From Serripes groenlandicus (Eukaryota > Mollusca > Bivalvia > Cardiida > Cardiidae): a DNA stretch of 64,000 nucleotides. Below, one piece after another: positions 1-10,127 of the stretch. A program made the translations under genes and the position numbers. Position 1 is the stretch's first letter. Each line of letters opens with the position of its first letter. The notes below the pieces were generated by a model. It was not told where the DNA came from. It worked only from the letters and a program-made list of their open reading frames with translations, and made no database searches. The stretch spans positions 43,179,587-43,243,586 of the forward strand of contig JASEVX010000001.1 in the NCBI GenBank assembly GCA_031761405.1, written 5' to 3'.

Positions 1-454
1 GTTATTTCCCTTTGATAAGTGATTATTTTCAAAAAACCCTCCCTTGGTCCCCAATTGTAGTATTTTGGAAATACCCGTGTATTCGGGAAGGTTACGATGT
101 ATCACGGAAAATGGCGATGATGTCATGAATTTAACTTGATTATATTAGTGCGGAATTCTTTGTAATATTTCACAGGCTTACTCATAATTGAAGAAAGTGT
201 GCTTTTATTGTCTAAGAGATATTGAGGAATAGAATAGTTACTCGCAATTACACGTTATTATGAATTGTACGAACACTCACGGAGGAAACCCGAGTTTTAC
301 CGAATAAATCTGGAAATACCCTAAATTTTGTCACGGGAAGGCAATTCTAAAACTAGGACTTTTTTCTTTCTTTTTCTATTCATTCTTTGTGTTGTGGCAC
401 ATACCTGATTTTGTTTTAGAACCAAGGTGACTGAATTTCGTGAAAAGTCGTGCT
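1..454 (+). promoter_or_regulatory. Upstream/5' UTR region of the IkappaB-like gene
   Basis: No coding signal is seen here. The reading frame of the first exon is closed by an in-frame TGA at 428-430, so translation must begin downstream. A pyrimidine-rich stretch ending in TTTTAG near 419 could be a splice acceptor for a leader exon. The 10-mer GGAAATACCC occurs twice (67-76 and 312-321); its complement, GGGTATTTCC, differs from the kappaB consensus GGGRNWYYCC at one position. IkappaB genes are commonly NF-kappaB targets, so this is a plausible but unproven autoregulatory feature. Confidence 0.35.
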
Positions 455-921
455 ATGGAGACTAATTTGGATATGGATAGTTGTCCTACGGGACCAACGG
501 ATGATTTAGTTATTCACCACGAATCTGTTGATGGTAGACATTTTGGAAAACTTCTTGACAGTAAACATGACTTTGATAATCGCTGTGAATCTGGCTATAG
601 AAGTGTGGATGAAGCCTTTCATAGCGGCGGCAGTACGTGCATCAGTGACAGGGTCTGCATTAGTGAAGATCATCGCACATTGCCTAGTGTGACAGAACAT
701 AGTGAAACAGGGAGTACAATTGACTCTATCGACGAGGGGATCAGTTCTATAAACTTGTCTACGGGAATCTTGCACGAAAGGGACATTCACTTGTCTACGG
801 AAATCTTGCACGAAAGGGACAGTCACACTGAAACCAGAGATACTCATCCGAGTCATCGGTTACAATCTGATCGTGAAAGTTTGTGTCAAAATGCTTATCA
901 GCAGGACGAGGATGGTGACAC
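455..921 (+). CDS. IkappaB-like coding exon 1 (degron-bearing N-terminus)
   Basis: Encodes residues 1-155 plus two bases of codon 156, and ends at donor GTAAGT. It holds the ESGYRS motif (587-604) and a second acidic motif, DEGISS (residues 93-98). A 36-bp tandem duplication at 755-790 and 791-826 gives two 12-residue copies of the LST.ILHERD.H pattern. No ankyrin repeats lie in this exon. The GTG at 440 is in frame but unlikely as a eukaryotic start. Confidence 0.85.
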
Positions 922-3900
922 GTAAGTTAATTAGCATTGATGGTGAAGATGGATAAAGAAACTAGTAAACTACGCGAAATGTCTCCCTTTTCCACTGTAT
1001 GTTCAGTGCAAATTTCTAAAATTTCTATGTGAACTAAGCTTAAACCCTTTCCCTAGTACACAAAATCTGAAGACCACAAACATTTACTCATTTATATGGG
1101 AAATATCTACAAATACATAGGAAATAGTGAATAGAGTTTAAAACATTGTTGCGAAAGGAGAAACTCCTTTTGCCACAGTGTTTTGAAAAGGCGACTGTTG
1201 CAGTTGCTTCAGAATGCATCTGTAAATGTTAAAGGGAGAGTTACAGAATCTAGATCCTGTAATGTTAAATATAAGACTTATTGGCATTTAAAAATGGGTT
1301 AAGAATAGTCTGAATAGAGATTTTTCACTGATCAATATAACTTGAAATGTGATGTTTGTTCAATATAGACAACCAATTTTGAAAACATTGTAAAAAAAAG
1401 CGTTAGATTTATTGCTAATTAGGAAGTTAAAGTACAAAAGTTCACATTCATTACTAGGATCTAAGTTTACTCAAGACATATAGGGAAATTCCCAACACTC
1501 AGCTGGCTGTATGGTAGGTGTGGCCTAGCTTGCTATTCACCAATCATATTGAGTGATATTTGAAATATAGTTGTAATACAGGATTTTATCCTGGTTTGTT
1601 AAGTACATCTCAAGTAAAGTTTTTGCTTTGCAGGTTGTTTATGTGCAGTAGTGTATGCCTGGTATGCATGGTAGTAAATACGCGGTTAATTGCATGCTTG
1701 AACAAGTTGCTTCAAATCTTGGAAAATCCCCATAATTTTGAATGATAAGTTTTGAAACGCAATATAGAATGTACCAAATGTTGACACAAGGGGCCCTGTG
1801 TGGGGATTAATGAAGTCAGCAACGAAAAAACCCTAAATAACCCTATATTCATATTATTAATCAGCAATTATTATGTTTACAGGGTAACTTAAAGCAGGGT
1901 TTCTATATTTATGATATTATGGACTCCCTGTTTAAAGTTGTAATTCCAATTTCACAGTACTATGTAAGCAATCCAGGCAGCTATTTACTGTCTTAATAAT
2001 AATTATGATGTCACATTATTATATCTGACTAGATCTATTTAGATTTATTATTGCATCTGTCAGATGAAAGAATTTATAAGATCTAGTCAACTATAAAAAT
2101 AAAGATAATATTTCACTATAAATTTTTTCCAGGCATTTGCATACATCTGTCATCCAGTTTCTAGAGAGTCTTTCCTTACATGTTATCGAGCTGGCCACAG
2201 ATCCGGAGTATTTGTCTATTCGAAACAATTTCCTTCAGACCCCTCTTCACTTAGCTGTAATCACGAAACAGCCATTACTTGTTCGAAAACTGATAACAGC
2301 TGGGTCCGATGTTGATATTCGAGACCACTGGGGCAACACGCCATTGCACATTGCATGCAAGGAGGGAGAATCATTAATTGTTAGTCTGATCCTGCAGCCT
2401 GTAACGCAGGAGGAGACAAAAAGTAATCCGTACAAAATACAAGAAAGAAATACCCCACAGAACTTGGAGGCTAGAAACTATGAAGGTATGGTTCATTTTC
2501 AATGGTTATAAAAGAAAATGTTTACTTGTCTGGGCCTGATTTGATTTTTGTTGCAGCTTTAATGGCGTTAAGTATTGATCCGGGTCAAACTAAGAATGCC
2601 GTGCAGGCTAATCCGGTAAGACACTTTTTGCCTCCTGTTGATTTTCTGTTTCAGGAATCATGATTACTCTATAACTCTATCCCCCTGAGATGTGTTGGCC
2701 CGTATTAGCCTGTACGGACTGCGCGGGCTGATCTGGGTCGATACATTACGCAGAGGCCATAATACTGGTTTTCTCGTGGAACGGCTCATATAGATCTAAG
2801 TGAATTATAATTATACTAAATGTATGATTTATAACACTAAGGCTGAAGTTGCATCTTAACCCTTTCCCTCATATAGACGCTTTCGGACGCCTCTGCAGCA
2901 GATGGCTTTTTGAAAACATAGTGACAAAAGAAGAAATGGCACAAAACGTGCAATTTCTCCTTTTGCCACAATGTTTTCCACTTTTCGTTATAGGTTATCC
3001 ATTCAATTATGGAGATTCTCTATGTTTTGACAAAATACGTTCAAAGTCGCCTGCTGCAGAATTGTTGTATGAGGGAAAGGGTTAACCTTTTCCACATACA
3101 ACAAATCTGCAGACGACTCACTGTGAGCAGATACGACAAGACCCTTTTTTGCCCGTCCTGGCTCTTTTTATTTTAAAATGGTTTATCTCTTTACCTAATA
3201 AACACATTTTGATTTGCGCATCTGCAGCAGAATGTCTTTTAAAAACATTGTTTCAAAACAAGAAATCACCATTTTTAGCTCAACTTTTGAAAAAACGAGA
3301 GCTATTGTCATGACCCTGGCGTCGGTGTCGGGGTCAGCGTGGTCGTCCGGTTAAGGTTTTTTGTTCAGCTCAGCTTTATTTCTGTTTTCTATCAGTCGAG
3401 CGTCTGTGTCGTACGCGGTGCTCTTGTTTATCTATGATGTGTTTTCAAAGATCGTCTATTGTGGATTCATTCCATCATAGTTTCTACATATGAGAAAGTG
3501 TCAACATTTTGTATGTTCAATATTTAATTATTTCAGGTCAAGTCTGTTTACACTTGGCAGCAGAGAGAGCTAATTGTAAAATAATTCTTGAATTGATCAG
3601 CACAGGAGCAGATATAAATGCAAGGGTAAGGTTGATGACTTCTTTAATCCTTCCCCACATACAACAAATCTGCAGCATACATCTTTAAAAAAAAAATCAA
3701 AGCAAAACTATGGTTAATATCTATAAATTAAATTTTAATTATTGGATAGAGTTAAAAACATTCTGGCAAAAGGATTTATCAAAATTAGCAATATCTCCTT
3801 TTGCTGCAATGCTATCTACCCAATTCAATAATTATACGCTTGTATATTCCATTTTTTGCTTTAGATGTTTTCAGAATGATTGGAAGAGTTCATAGCCAAT

Positions 3901-6900
3901 TTTAGGAATATCAATATAAATATATTGAGTTTGGCAATATACGCCAAACAGTTTAGAGCCTTGTGAGATGGAGCAAATGAAAGTGCTGACCTGGCTGTAT
4001 ACTGGTGGCTGCTTTTTAATATTGACTTCGCAATACATACTGGTACTCTTTCAATAAATGTTGACAAGCAGAAACAGAATACAAGTTTTCTTTCTTTTCT
4101 TCTGTAACCATAAACCTTATTTCAAAATAATTCACATATATTTGCTGCTAGAAGGGATTTCTTACAAAGTTGTTCAAGCTATGTTATCTTTAACCCTTTC
4201 CCTCATATGAAAACATAGTGACAAAAGAAGAAATTGCTCAAAACAAGCATTTTCTCCTTTTGGCACAATGTTTTCCACTTTTAGTTATAGGTTATTCATT
4301 CAATTATAGAGATTTTCCATTTTTTGACAAAATATGTTCAAAGTCGTCTGCTGCAGAATTGGCGTATGAGGGAAAGGGTTAAAAAAAAAACACAGAAATA
4401 TCATTGAATGAAAATAGTTTACTTCTGAAGCCTGAGCACATTCCCACATATAGACTCATTTTGACCTATTTACAGCTGACAATTTTGAAAAACATAATGG
4501 CAAAACAAAAAGAAAAACTGCTCATTATGAGCAATTTTCGTTTTTGCCACACTGTTTTCAACTCTAATGAATAACAATACTGTCATAAAGAGATTTTCCC
4601 TACTTTTTCCTACATGTTTTCAAAGTCTTCTGCTGCAGATTTATTATATGTTGGAAAGAGTTAGCCTTTTAGCACATACAACAAATCTTCACTACAGTAC
4701 CTTGAAAAAAATTAGTTAAAAATGGGGAAAATCTCTTTATGACAGTATAGTTGATATCTGTAAATGGGAGAACAGTTATTGTATAAAATTGAAAACATTG
4801 CATCAAAAGGGAGAAATTGCTGCAGAGTTGTCAGAAAGTGTCTGTTAGTGGAAAAGGGTTAACCCTTTCCCTCATATAGACGCTTTCTGACGCCTCTGCA
4901 GTAAACAGCTTTTTGAAAACATAGTGACAAAAGAAGAAATTGCGCAGAACGAGCAATTTCTCCTTTTGCCACAATGTTTTCCACTTTTAGTTATAGGTTA
5001 TCCATTCAATTATAGAGATTTTCTATTTTTTGACAAAGTATGTTCAAAGTCGTCTTCTGCAGAATTGTCGTATGAGAGAAAGGGTTAACAGACAGGACTT
5101 GTAAGAATGTTGGTAATCATTCCTTACTTTCAGGATGGCAAAAGTGGAAGAACGATACTTCATTACGCTGCAGAATCTGGAAATGAAGATTTGGTTAAGT
5201 TTCTTCTGTCACAAGAAAGTATAGAAGTGAACTCTGAAACATACGGAGGTCTCACACCATTAAAATTGGCTAAGGGAAGGTGTCACGCTAACATTGTAAA
5301 GATGTTGAAAGAAAGGGGAGCCTATTATTACGATGATTCTTCATCAGAAGATGACATGGAAGCTGTAAGTAAAATTGATTATTTCTGGTGTAAAACCTTT
5401 CCAACATGCAAACATAGTTTTAATGATTCTACAGCAGACAAATTTTGACAATATTATGGCAAATATAGAAATTACTCATATTGATCCCTTTATGTTTAAA
5501 AACATTTTCAACTCAATTCAATATACATGTATATGAGCCGTTCCACGAGAAAACCAACATTATGGACTCTGTGTAATATATCGATCCAGATAAGCCTGCG
5601 CAGTCCAGAACGTGCAGGTTAATCTAGGCAGACACATTCCTTCTCAGGGGAATAGAAGTATAGAGTCATGATTCCTGAGACAATATCCACAGGAGGCAAA
5701 ATGTGTCTTCCTGGATTAGCCTGCATGGCATGCTTAGGATTATCTGGATCAATACTTTACGCTGAGTCCACAATGTTGGTTTTATTGTGGAACGGCTAAT
5801 ATACTTTCAATGATAGATAATTTTAAAGTCATCTGCCGCTTTCTCCATTGTCATTCAACCTCATTTAGAACTTGTAAGTTTAACCATTCCCCTAAAGAAT
5901 TTAAATCAATTGTATCTGCATTTATATAGATTTTCTTTGTTTTTGTCTAGATGGTTTCAAAGTCATCTGCTGCAGATTTGTTGCATGTGGGAATGGGTTA
6001 ACAAAGTTGAGTACATTGGATGGAAAGATCACTTTCTACACATATTGCGCAATTTCTCATGTTTCCACACTGTTTTTGTAATTGATGTCTGAACTGGAAA
6101 ATAAGTTTTAAAAGATGGTTTGAGAATTACCAGTTATGCTTAACCCTTTCCCCCATACGACAATTCTGCAGCAGACGACTTTGAACGTATTTTGTCAAAA
6201 CGTAGAAATCTCCATAATTGAATGGATAGCCTATGACTAAAAGTGGAAAACATTGTGGCAAAAGGAGAAATTGCACGTTTTGTGCAATTTCTTCTTTTGT
6301 CACTATGTTTTTAAAAAGCCATCTGCTGCAGAGGCGTCCGAAAACGTTTATATGAGGGAAAGGGATAACTACTGTAATCAGTATTTATATACATCATTCA
6401 TACACATGGAAATATAGACATTAACCCTATCCCTCATATAGATGCTTTCTGACGCCTCTGCAGCAGACAGCTTTTTGAAAACATAGTGACATAGAAGAAA
6501 TTGCTCAAAACAAGCAATTTCTCCTTTTGCCACAATATTTTCCACTTTTAGTCATAGCTTATCCATTCAATTTTAGAGATTTTCTATGTTTTGACAAAAT
6601 ATGCTCAAAGTCGTCTGCTGCAGAATTGTCGTATGAGGGAAAGAAGCCTTAATGAAAATCTTAGAAAGAAAGAATAAAACATACAGACATAGTGAAGATT
6701 ATTTTTTAATAGAATAGAAGACTATGCAAGAATATCAATATACTCACTATAAGCTTTTTCTACTTTTCCTGCAACATTTTCAAAAGTCGTTTATAATAAG
6801 AGATGTGTCCAAAGGCATTTATGTCTTTGAAATGATTAAACCTTTCCAATTGTAGACGTTTTTTGGTGCATATGCAGCGGTCAACTGTTGAAAACTAATG

Positions 6901-7088
6901 AGCAAGTTCTCCATTTGCAGTAATGATATAGAGATTTTCCAAATTTTTGCCAAGACATTTTCAAAGTCATATGCAGCCGATTTGCTTTGTAGGGTAAAGG
7001 ATTAATACTTGATTCCATTTTCTTTTTTCAGGAGATAAGTTCTGATGACTATGCAATAGGTGGTAACCCAGTAATGTACAGAAACTGA
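455..7088 (+). CDS. IkappaB/Cactus-like NF-kappaB inhibitor, five coding exons
   Basis: Join of 455-921, 2133-2485, 3537-3625, 5134-5364 and 7032-7088 gives 398 codons and a TGA, with all phases compatible and GT-AG introns. Family role: binds Rel/NF-kappaB dimers in the cytoplasm, masks nuclear import, and is degraded after IKK phosphorylation. Seen here: a Ser/Asp-rich N-terminus (residues 1-155) with ESGYRS at 45-50, resembling the DSGxxS degron; ankyrin repeats from about 165 to 365 (TPLHLAV, TPLHIAC, VCLHLAA, RTILHYAA, TPLKLAK); and an acidic Ser-rich tail (YYYDDSSSEDD at 367-377) like the PEST region of IkappaB-alpha. The long insertion between ankyrin repeats 2 and 3 and the Gly-Arg-Thr start of the next repeat also fit IkappaB. 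Other ankyrin proteins are possible but do not combine these three parts. The ATG at 455 is the first in frame after the TGA at 428. Confidence 0.85.
922..2132 (+). other. IkappaB-like intron 1
   Basis: Phase-2 intron, GTAAGT to TTTTTTCCAG. It carries a decayed TTAA-type inverted-repeat element at about 1040-1244. The remainder is AT-rich single-copy-looking sequence in which I see no feature. Confidence 0.6.
1040..1244. mobile_element. Decayed TTAA/CCCTTTCCC MITE copy
   Basis: Starts TTAAACCCTTTCCC, keeps the central stem pair (AAACATTGTTGCGAAAGGAGAAA against CTCCTTTTGCCACAGTGTTTT, read in parts), and ends near AAAGGGAGAGTTA. Both ends and the loop have drifted, so it looks old. Confidence 0.5.
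2133..2485 (+). CDS. IkappaB-like coding exon 2 (first ankyrin repeats)
   Basis: Acceptor TTTTTTCCAG, donor GTATGG. The first base completes the split Thr codon and one base (G) is left over at the end. Encodes residues 157-273 with two clear ankyrin repeats (QTPLHLAV and NTPLHIAC cores), followed by a charged spacer before the next repeat, as in IkappaB-alpha. Confidence 0.85.
2563..2788. mobile_element. Fold-back repeat, left end missing (family also at 5535 and 45462)
   Basis: Matches the 45462-45721 element through most of its length, with the shared segment GATTTTCTGTTTCA and the right end GAAAACC...GTGGAACGG (inverted form TTTTCTCGTGGAACGGCTC). The left terminal inverted repeat is not present. 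It lies in intron 2 of the IkappaB-like gene. Confidence 0.65.
2856..3085. mobile_element. TTAA/CCCTTTCCC MITE, full-length copy
   Basis: Bounded by TTAA at 2856-2859 and 3082-3085. Ends are CCCTTTCCCTCATATAGACG and ...GTATGAGGGAAAGGG. It contains the subterminal inverted pair CTGCAGCAGA/CGCCTGCTGCAG and the central stem. A second, truncated copy follows at once, sharing the right TTAA (about 3082-3130). Confidence 0.8.
3272..3429 (+). mobile_element. Hairpin-capped element, family F2, short decayed copy
   Basis: 5' part TTTTTAGCTCAACTTTTGAA then ACGAGAGCT (imperfect hairpin), followed by ACCCTGGCGTCGGTGTCGG. The 3' part AGTCGAGCGTCTGTG...GCTCTTGTTT matches the right end of the large F2 copy at 25078-27162. 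The tandem core is almost wholly missing. Confidence 0.6.
3537..3625 (+). CDS. IkappaB-like coding exon 3 (ankyrin repeat)
   Basis: Acceptor TTATTTCAG and donor GTAAGG. Joined to exon 2 it reads GQVCLHLAAERANCKIILEL and on to a typical GADINAR ankyrin end, finishing in phase 0. A single ankyrin repeat is encoded by this exon. Confidence 0.85.
4190..4382. mobile_element. TTAA/CCCTTTCCC MITE, left subterminal part deleted
   Basis: TTAA at 4190-4193 and 4379-4382. It begins CCCTTTCCCTCATATGAAAACATAGTG, i.e. the AGACGC...GGC subterminal block is absent, but the central stem, loop and right arm are intact. Confidence 0.75.
4859..5088. mobile_element. TTAA/CCCTTTCCC MITE, full-length copy
   Basis: TTAA at 4859-4862 and 5085-5088 with full subterminal arms and a perfect central stem (AAATTGCGCAGAACGAGCAATTT region). 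It lies about 45 bp upstream of the acceptor of IkappaB-like exon 4. Confidence 0.8.
5134..5364 (+). CDS. IkappaB-like coding exon 4 (last ankyrin repeats, acidic tail)
   Basis: Acceptor TACTTTCAG, donor GTAAGT, 77 codons, phase 0 at both ends. Encodes residues 304-380: an ankyrin repeat beginning GRTILHYAAESGNEDLVKFL, a final degenerate repeat (GLTPLKLAKGR), and the start of an acidic Ser-rich tail. Confidence 0.88.
5535..5798. mobile_element. Fold-back MITE, complete copy
   Basis: The ends are inverted repeats: GAGCCGTTCCACGAGAAAAC on the left and the complement of TTTTATTGTGGAACGGCT on the right, continuing through the CAACATT.TGGACTC block. The two halves are themselves related, each with AGCCTG. 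No ORF. Confidence 0.7.
6140..6368. mobile_element. TTAA/CCCTTTCCC MITE, inverted orientation relative to 2856
   Basis: Begins TTAACCCTTTCCCCCATACG and continues CAATTCTGCAGCAGACGACT, i.e. the arm that forms the right end of other copies. Ends GGGAAAGGGATAA. The central stem ATTGCACGTTTTGTGCAAT is perfect. Confidence 0.75.
6421..6652. mobile_element. TTAA/CCCTTTCCC MITE copy
   Basis: Begins TTAACCCTATCCCTCATATA at 6421. The right end has decayed to GAGGGAAAGAAGCCTTAA. Arms and central stem are otherwise intact. Confidence 0.7.
7032..7088 (+). CDS. IkappaB-like terminal coding exon
   Basis: Acceptor TTTTTTCAG. Reads EISSDDYAIGGNPVMYRN then TGA at 7086-7088, continuing the acidic tail of exon 4 in phase 0. 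A short acidic last exon fits the PEST-like end of IkappaB proteins, but with only 18 codons it rests mainly on the splice site and phase. Confidence 0.7.
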   Translation, partial: EISSDDYAIGGNPVMYRN

Positions 7089-7362
7089 AACTAAATACAA
7101 ATGTTAACCAAACCCAAAACATTTTGTGGAACCGGAACACATGTCTCAAACAGACAACCCTGTTAAACATTGTTTCAAATGGAGAACTTGCTCCTATGTC
7201 CACAATGGTTTTCACTAACTTTAGATTGTCCATTCATTTATTGTCAGATGAGTAAAATCAAATTTTTATTTGATGATTTCATATTCTGATGAAAAATGAT
7301 AGAGACAGGTTTAAAGACGTAATAGGTCTATTTGGTGATTTCATTTACTGATGACGAAATTA

Positions 7363-7484
7363 CTTTTTGTGTCACCCTGCGTAGCATGGTAGGCACTTAG
7401 GGATTACTTTTTATTGTCGGGCGTCTGTCTATCCGTTACGATTTTAGTCCCACTTTCAATGAGCAAGTGCACTCCATTCTAGTT
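7363..7484 (+). mobile_element. Hairpin-capped element, family F4, short copy
   Basis: 5' end TTTTTGTGTCACCCTGCGTA and GCATGGTAGGCACTTAGG, matching the 31806 copy; a short GTCGGGCGTCTGTC microsatellite-like stretch; 3' end GAGCAAGTGCACTCCATTCT then AGTT. The core is only a few dozen bases. Confidence 0.65.
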
Positions 7485-8122
7485 ATTTGATGATTTCATT
7501 TTCTGATGACAAAATGATAGAGAAGGGTTTTAAGACGAAATAAGTGTTCTGTCTATTTGATGATTCCATTTACTGATGACATAACAATAGTGACTGGTTA
7601 AAGCCAGCATTAGCAGTGAATATTATCATTTTATAATTGCACTGTTATAACCTTTCCCACATATAGACGCTTTCTGACATCTTTGTAGCAGACAGACTTT
7701 AAAAAACAATATGACAAAAGGAGAAATTGCTCAAAAACAAGCAATTACTCCTTTTGCCACAATGTTTTCAATTTGTTTTCTATATTTTTGCCTGTTTTTT
7801 TAAAGTGGTCTGCTGGATATTTGTTGAATGTGGGAAAGGGTTAAACATTCATTGTAATAGGATATAATCAACTGTTAGATCTCAATATATTACTAGAAAA
7901 TGTGTAATAAGAACCCAATCATTGTTGTACAAATTCATATAAATATTACCCAAAACAAATAATGTAGAATACAGACAAGATGAATTTACTGATGATATGT
8001 TACTGACGTCAGTGATAGTAGTTTTTGTTTTATATTCTCTGACTAATTTTTTCGAAAATTGTGCTTATGTTCTGATATGGTTACCTATAAATAAAGGCTA
8101 TTACATGTATATATAATATATA

Positions 8123-8352
8123 TTAACCCTTTCCCTCATAAGACAATTCTGCAGCAGACGACTTTGAACGTATTTTGTCAAAAATTAGAAAATCTCCATA
8201 ATTGAATGGATAACCTATGACAAAAAGTGGAAAACATTGTGGCAAAAGGAGAAATTGCACGTTTTGTGCAATTTCTTCTTTTGTCACTATGTTTTCAAAA
8301 GGCCGTCTGCTGCAGAGGCGTCAGAAAGCGTCTATATGAGGGAAAGGGTTAA
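8123..8352. mobile_element. TTAA/CCCTTTCCC MITE, full-length copy
   Basis: TTAA at both edges (8123-8126, 8349-8352), with CCCTTTCCCTCATAAGACAA on the left and TCTATATGAGGGAAAGGG on the right. The central stem is ATTGCACGTTTTGTGCAAT. Inverted orientation relative to 2856. Confidence 0.8.
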
Positions 8353-8404
8353 AAGAAAAGAAAATCAACAGTGTCAAGTGTTTAATTGTCTTTGCCTGTA
8401 CCAA

Positions 8405-8660
8405 TAGTGAACATTTGAGTGAAGCTGTGTGGATATGCAGTCTCATCAGAGCCATCACTATGAATAGCGTCTGTGATTTGAAACCCGGTGTACCGGGTTC
8501 GATCCCAAGACATGGCACGATGGTCATGGTTGAGTGCCCTTGGGTAAGGCACATTTTCTAGCCTAGTACTGGTTTGTGTACCCAAGGATCATAAATAAGT
8601 GAACTGTTGCTGTGATATAACTGAAATATTGTTGAAAACGGCATAAAACAAACACTGTAT
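8405..8660. mobile_element. SINE-like remnant
   Basis: Contains CCGGGTTCGATCCC (a B-box-like sequence) at about 8491-8505, the block GAGTGCCCTTGGGTAAGGCA also found in part at 34170-34200, and the tail GTGATATAACTGAAATATTG followed by AAAACGGCATAAAACAAACA, shared with the SINEs at 41608 and 43263. Confidence 0.55.
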
Positions 8661-10127
8661 TTTGGGTCATTGTTGATAAAACAATTTACTTAATTTAGTT
8701 ATCAACTCTATTTTTACTTAAGAGTTAAGACTATACCACACTGATTATATTTACCAAGTTTTGTTTGAATTTGGTCCATTCTATACATTTAATTATGATA
8801 TTGCAATCAGCTTATAGCCTTCTGTACGTCCAAATAATAGATCTTTCAATGAAAATCTGTGAAATATGTTGTAGAAACCTACCAATTATCATTACATATG
8901 TATACTTTTCATACTTGCATATTAATTTGTTACATTTGTTTTGAGTTTGCTAAGGAAACTTACAATTGTTTAAACCTTTCCCACATCAACAAAGTGGCAG
9001 CAGATGACTTTAATAGTATAAAGGTTAAAATGTAATTTAATTATTACTTTTGGAAAGAGTAGAAAAAACATTGTAGCAAATCGAGAAATTTCTCATTATT
9101 AGCAATTTCACCTTTTATCACAATGTTTTAAAGAGTTGTCTGCAAGTGGGAAGAGGTTAATGACCTGTTGTATGAATACATCAGTCCATTTTGTCTCTGC
9201 AGCAGACAGCTTTTTGAAAACATAGTGACAAAAGAAGAAATTGCTCAAAAAGAGCAATTTCTCCTTTTGCCACAATGTTTTCCACTTTTAATGATAGGTT
9301 ATCGATTCTAATTTATAGAGATTTTCCATTTTTTGACAAAATATGTTTAAAATCGTCTGCAGAATTGTCATATGAGGGAAAGGGTTAAAATTTACTTGTG
9401 TTGCCATTACTTATTAATATGACTGGTGAAGTCAGTAGTCAAGACGATAAATTTCTTAATCATTATCTAACATGCAAAAGCATTTTGGCGCCTATGCCAG
9501 ATGACAGTTGAGAACATTGTGGCAAAAGGAAGCAATTTCTCCATTTGCCACAATTTTTTCAAAGTCGGCTGCTTTAGATTAGTAAGTGGGAAAGGGTTAA
9601 TCATTATCTAACTCAAAATTTGCTTGAAGTGCACTCTCTACTACATTGCTATTCAAAGCGATATTCTTGTAAATGTTCTATATTCTTGTAAATGTGTTTA
9701 CCAATTATTGTATACATGACTGAGTGTGTGCATACTACATGTAGTTGGTTTTTCTTATTTAGCATAAATATTCTTAAAATCAACACTTATGATCTCTATT
9801 GATAGCATCTGTAGAGGACTAAATAGGAAAAATACTTGTAATGATCAAATTCTATACAATAATTATACTTTAAATTATAAAGATTTTTCATTTTGTTGGA
9901 TATATGTATTTTCAAAGTACATATTACGATGTATATAAATTTTCAAAATTTTCTGCTGCAGAACAATTGCTGTTAACACCAGTTACGTTCCTTGATCTGT
10001 GTATTTGTGCATTTTCCATGATTTTCTAGAGATTAAAGTTATGATTCATTATGTCAACTTTTTCTTTAATTTCGTTTGAAGTTGCTTTGAGATATTCATA
10101 TTAAAATCTTGATAACAATTATTATCA

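Larger units (their letters stand above)
3626..5133. repeat. IkappaB-like intron 3, filled by MITE copies
   Basis: At least five TTAA-type copies are recognisable: a decayed one from 3644, then 4190-4382, about 4438-4664, 4661-4862 and 4859-5088. The last three are chained end to end and share boundary tetranucleotides. The 3900-4190 stretch holds nothing I can name. Confidence 0.65.
5365..7031. repeat. IkappaB-like intron 4, repeat-rich
   Basis: Contains a complete fold-back element (5535-5798), a decayed TTAA-type element (about 5878-6002), two good copies (6140-6368 and 6421-6652) and another old copy (about 6836-7006). No exon-like sequence is needed: the flanking exons are in matching phase. 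Confidence 0.6.
7089..10127. repeat. Intergenic/3' region after the IkappaB-like gene
   Basis: Holds a local duplication of a TTTGATGATTTCAT-type block at 7250-7600 with an F4 element between the copies. TTAA-type elements lie at 7646-7844, 8123-8352, 8970-9160, 9194-9388 and about 9470-9600. A SINE-like tail lies at about 8405-8660. ATAAATAAAG at about 8088 could be a distant polyadenylation signal. No gene is seen. Confidence 0.5.

Noticed and set aside
2557..2615. A 59-base candidate exon with good acceptor (TTGTTGCAG) and donor (GTAAGA) between IkappaB exons 2 and 3
   Set aside because: It lies almost entirely in a fold-back repeat copy, and including it shifts the frame of the ankyrin exon at 3537 to an early stop. 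Skipping it gives a perfect ankyrin repeat. At most it is a poison exon.
8382..8585. Minus-strand open frames near 8.4 kb
   Set aside because: They overlap a SINE remnant and a MITE end (including the common MITE-derived peptide NPFPHIDAF).
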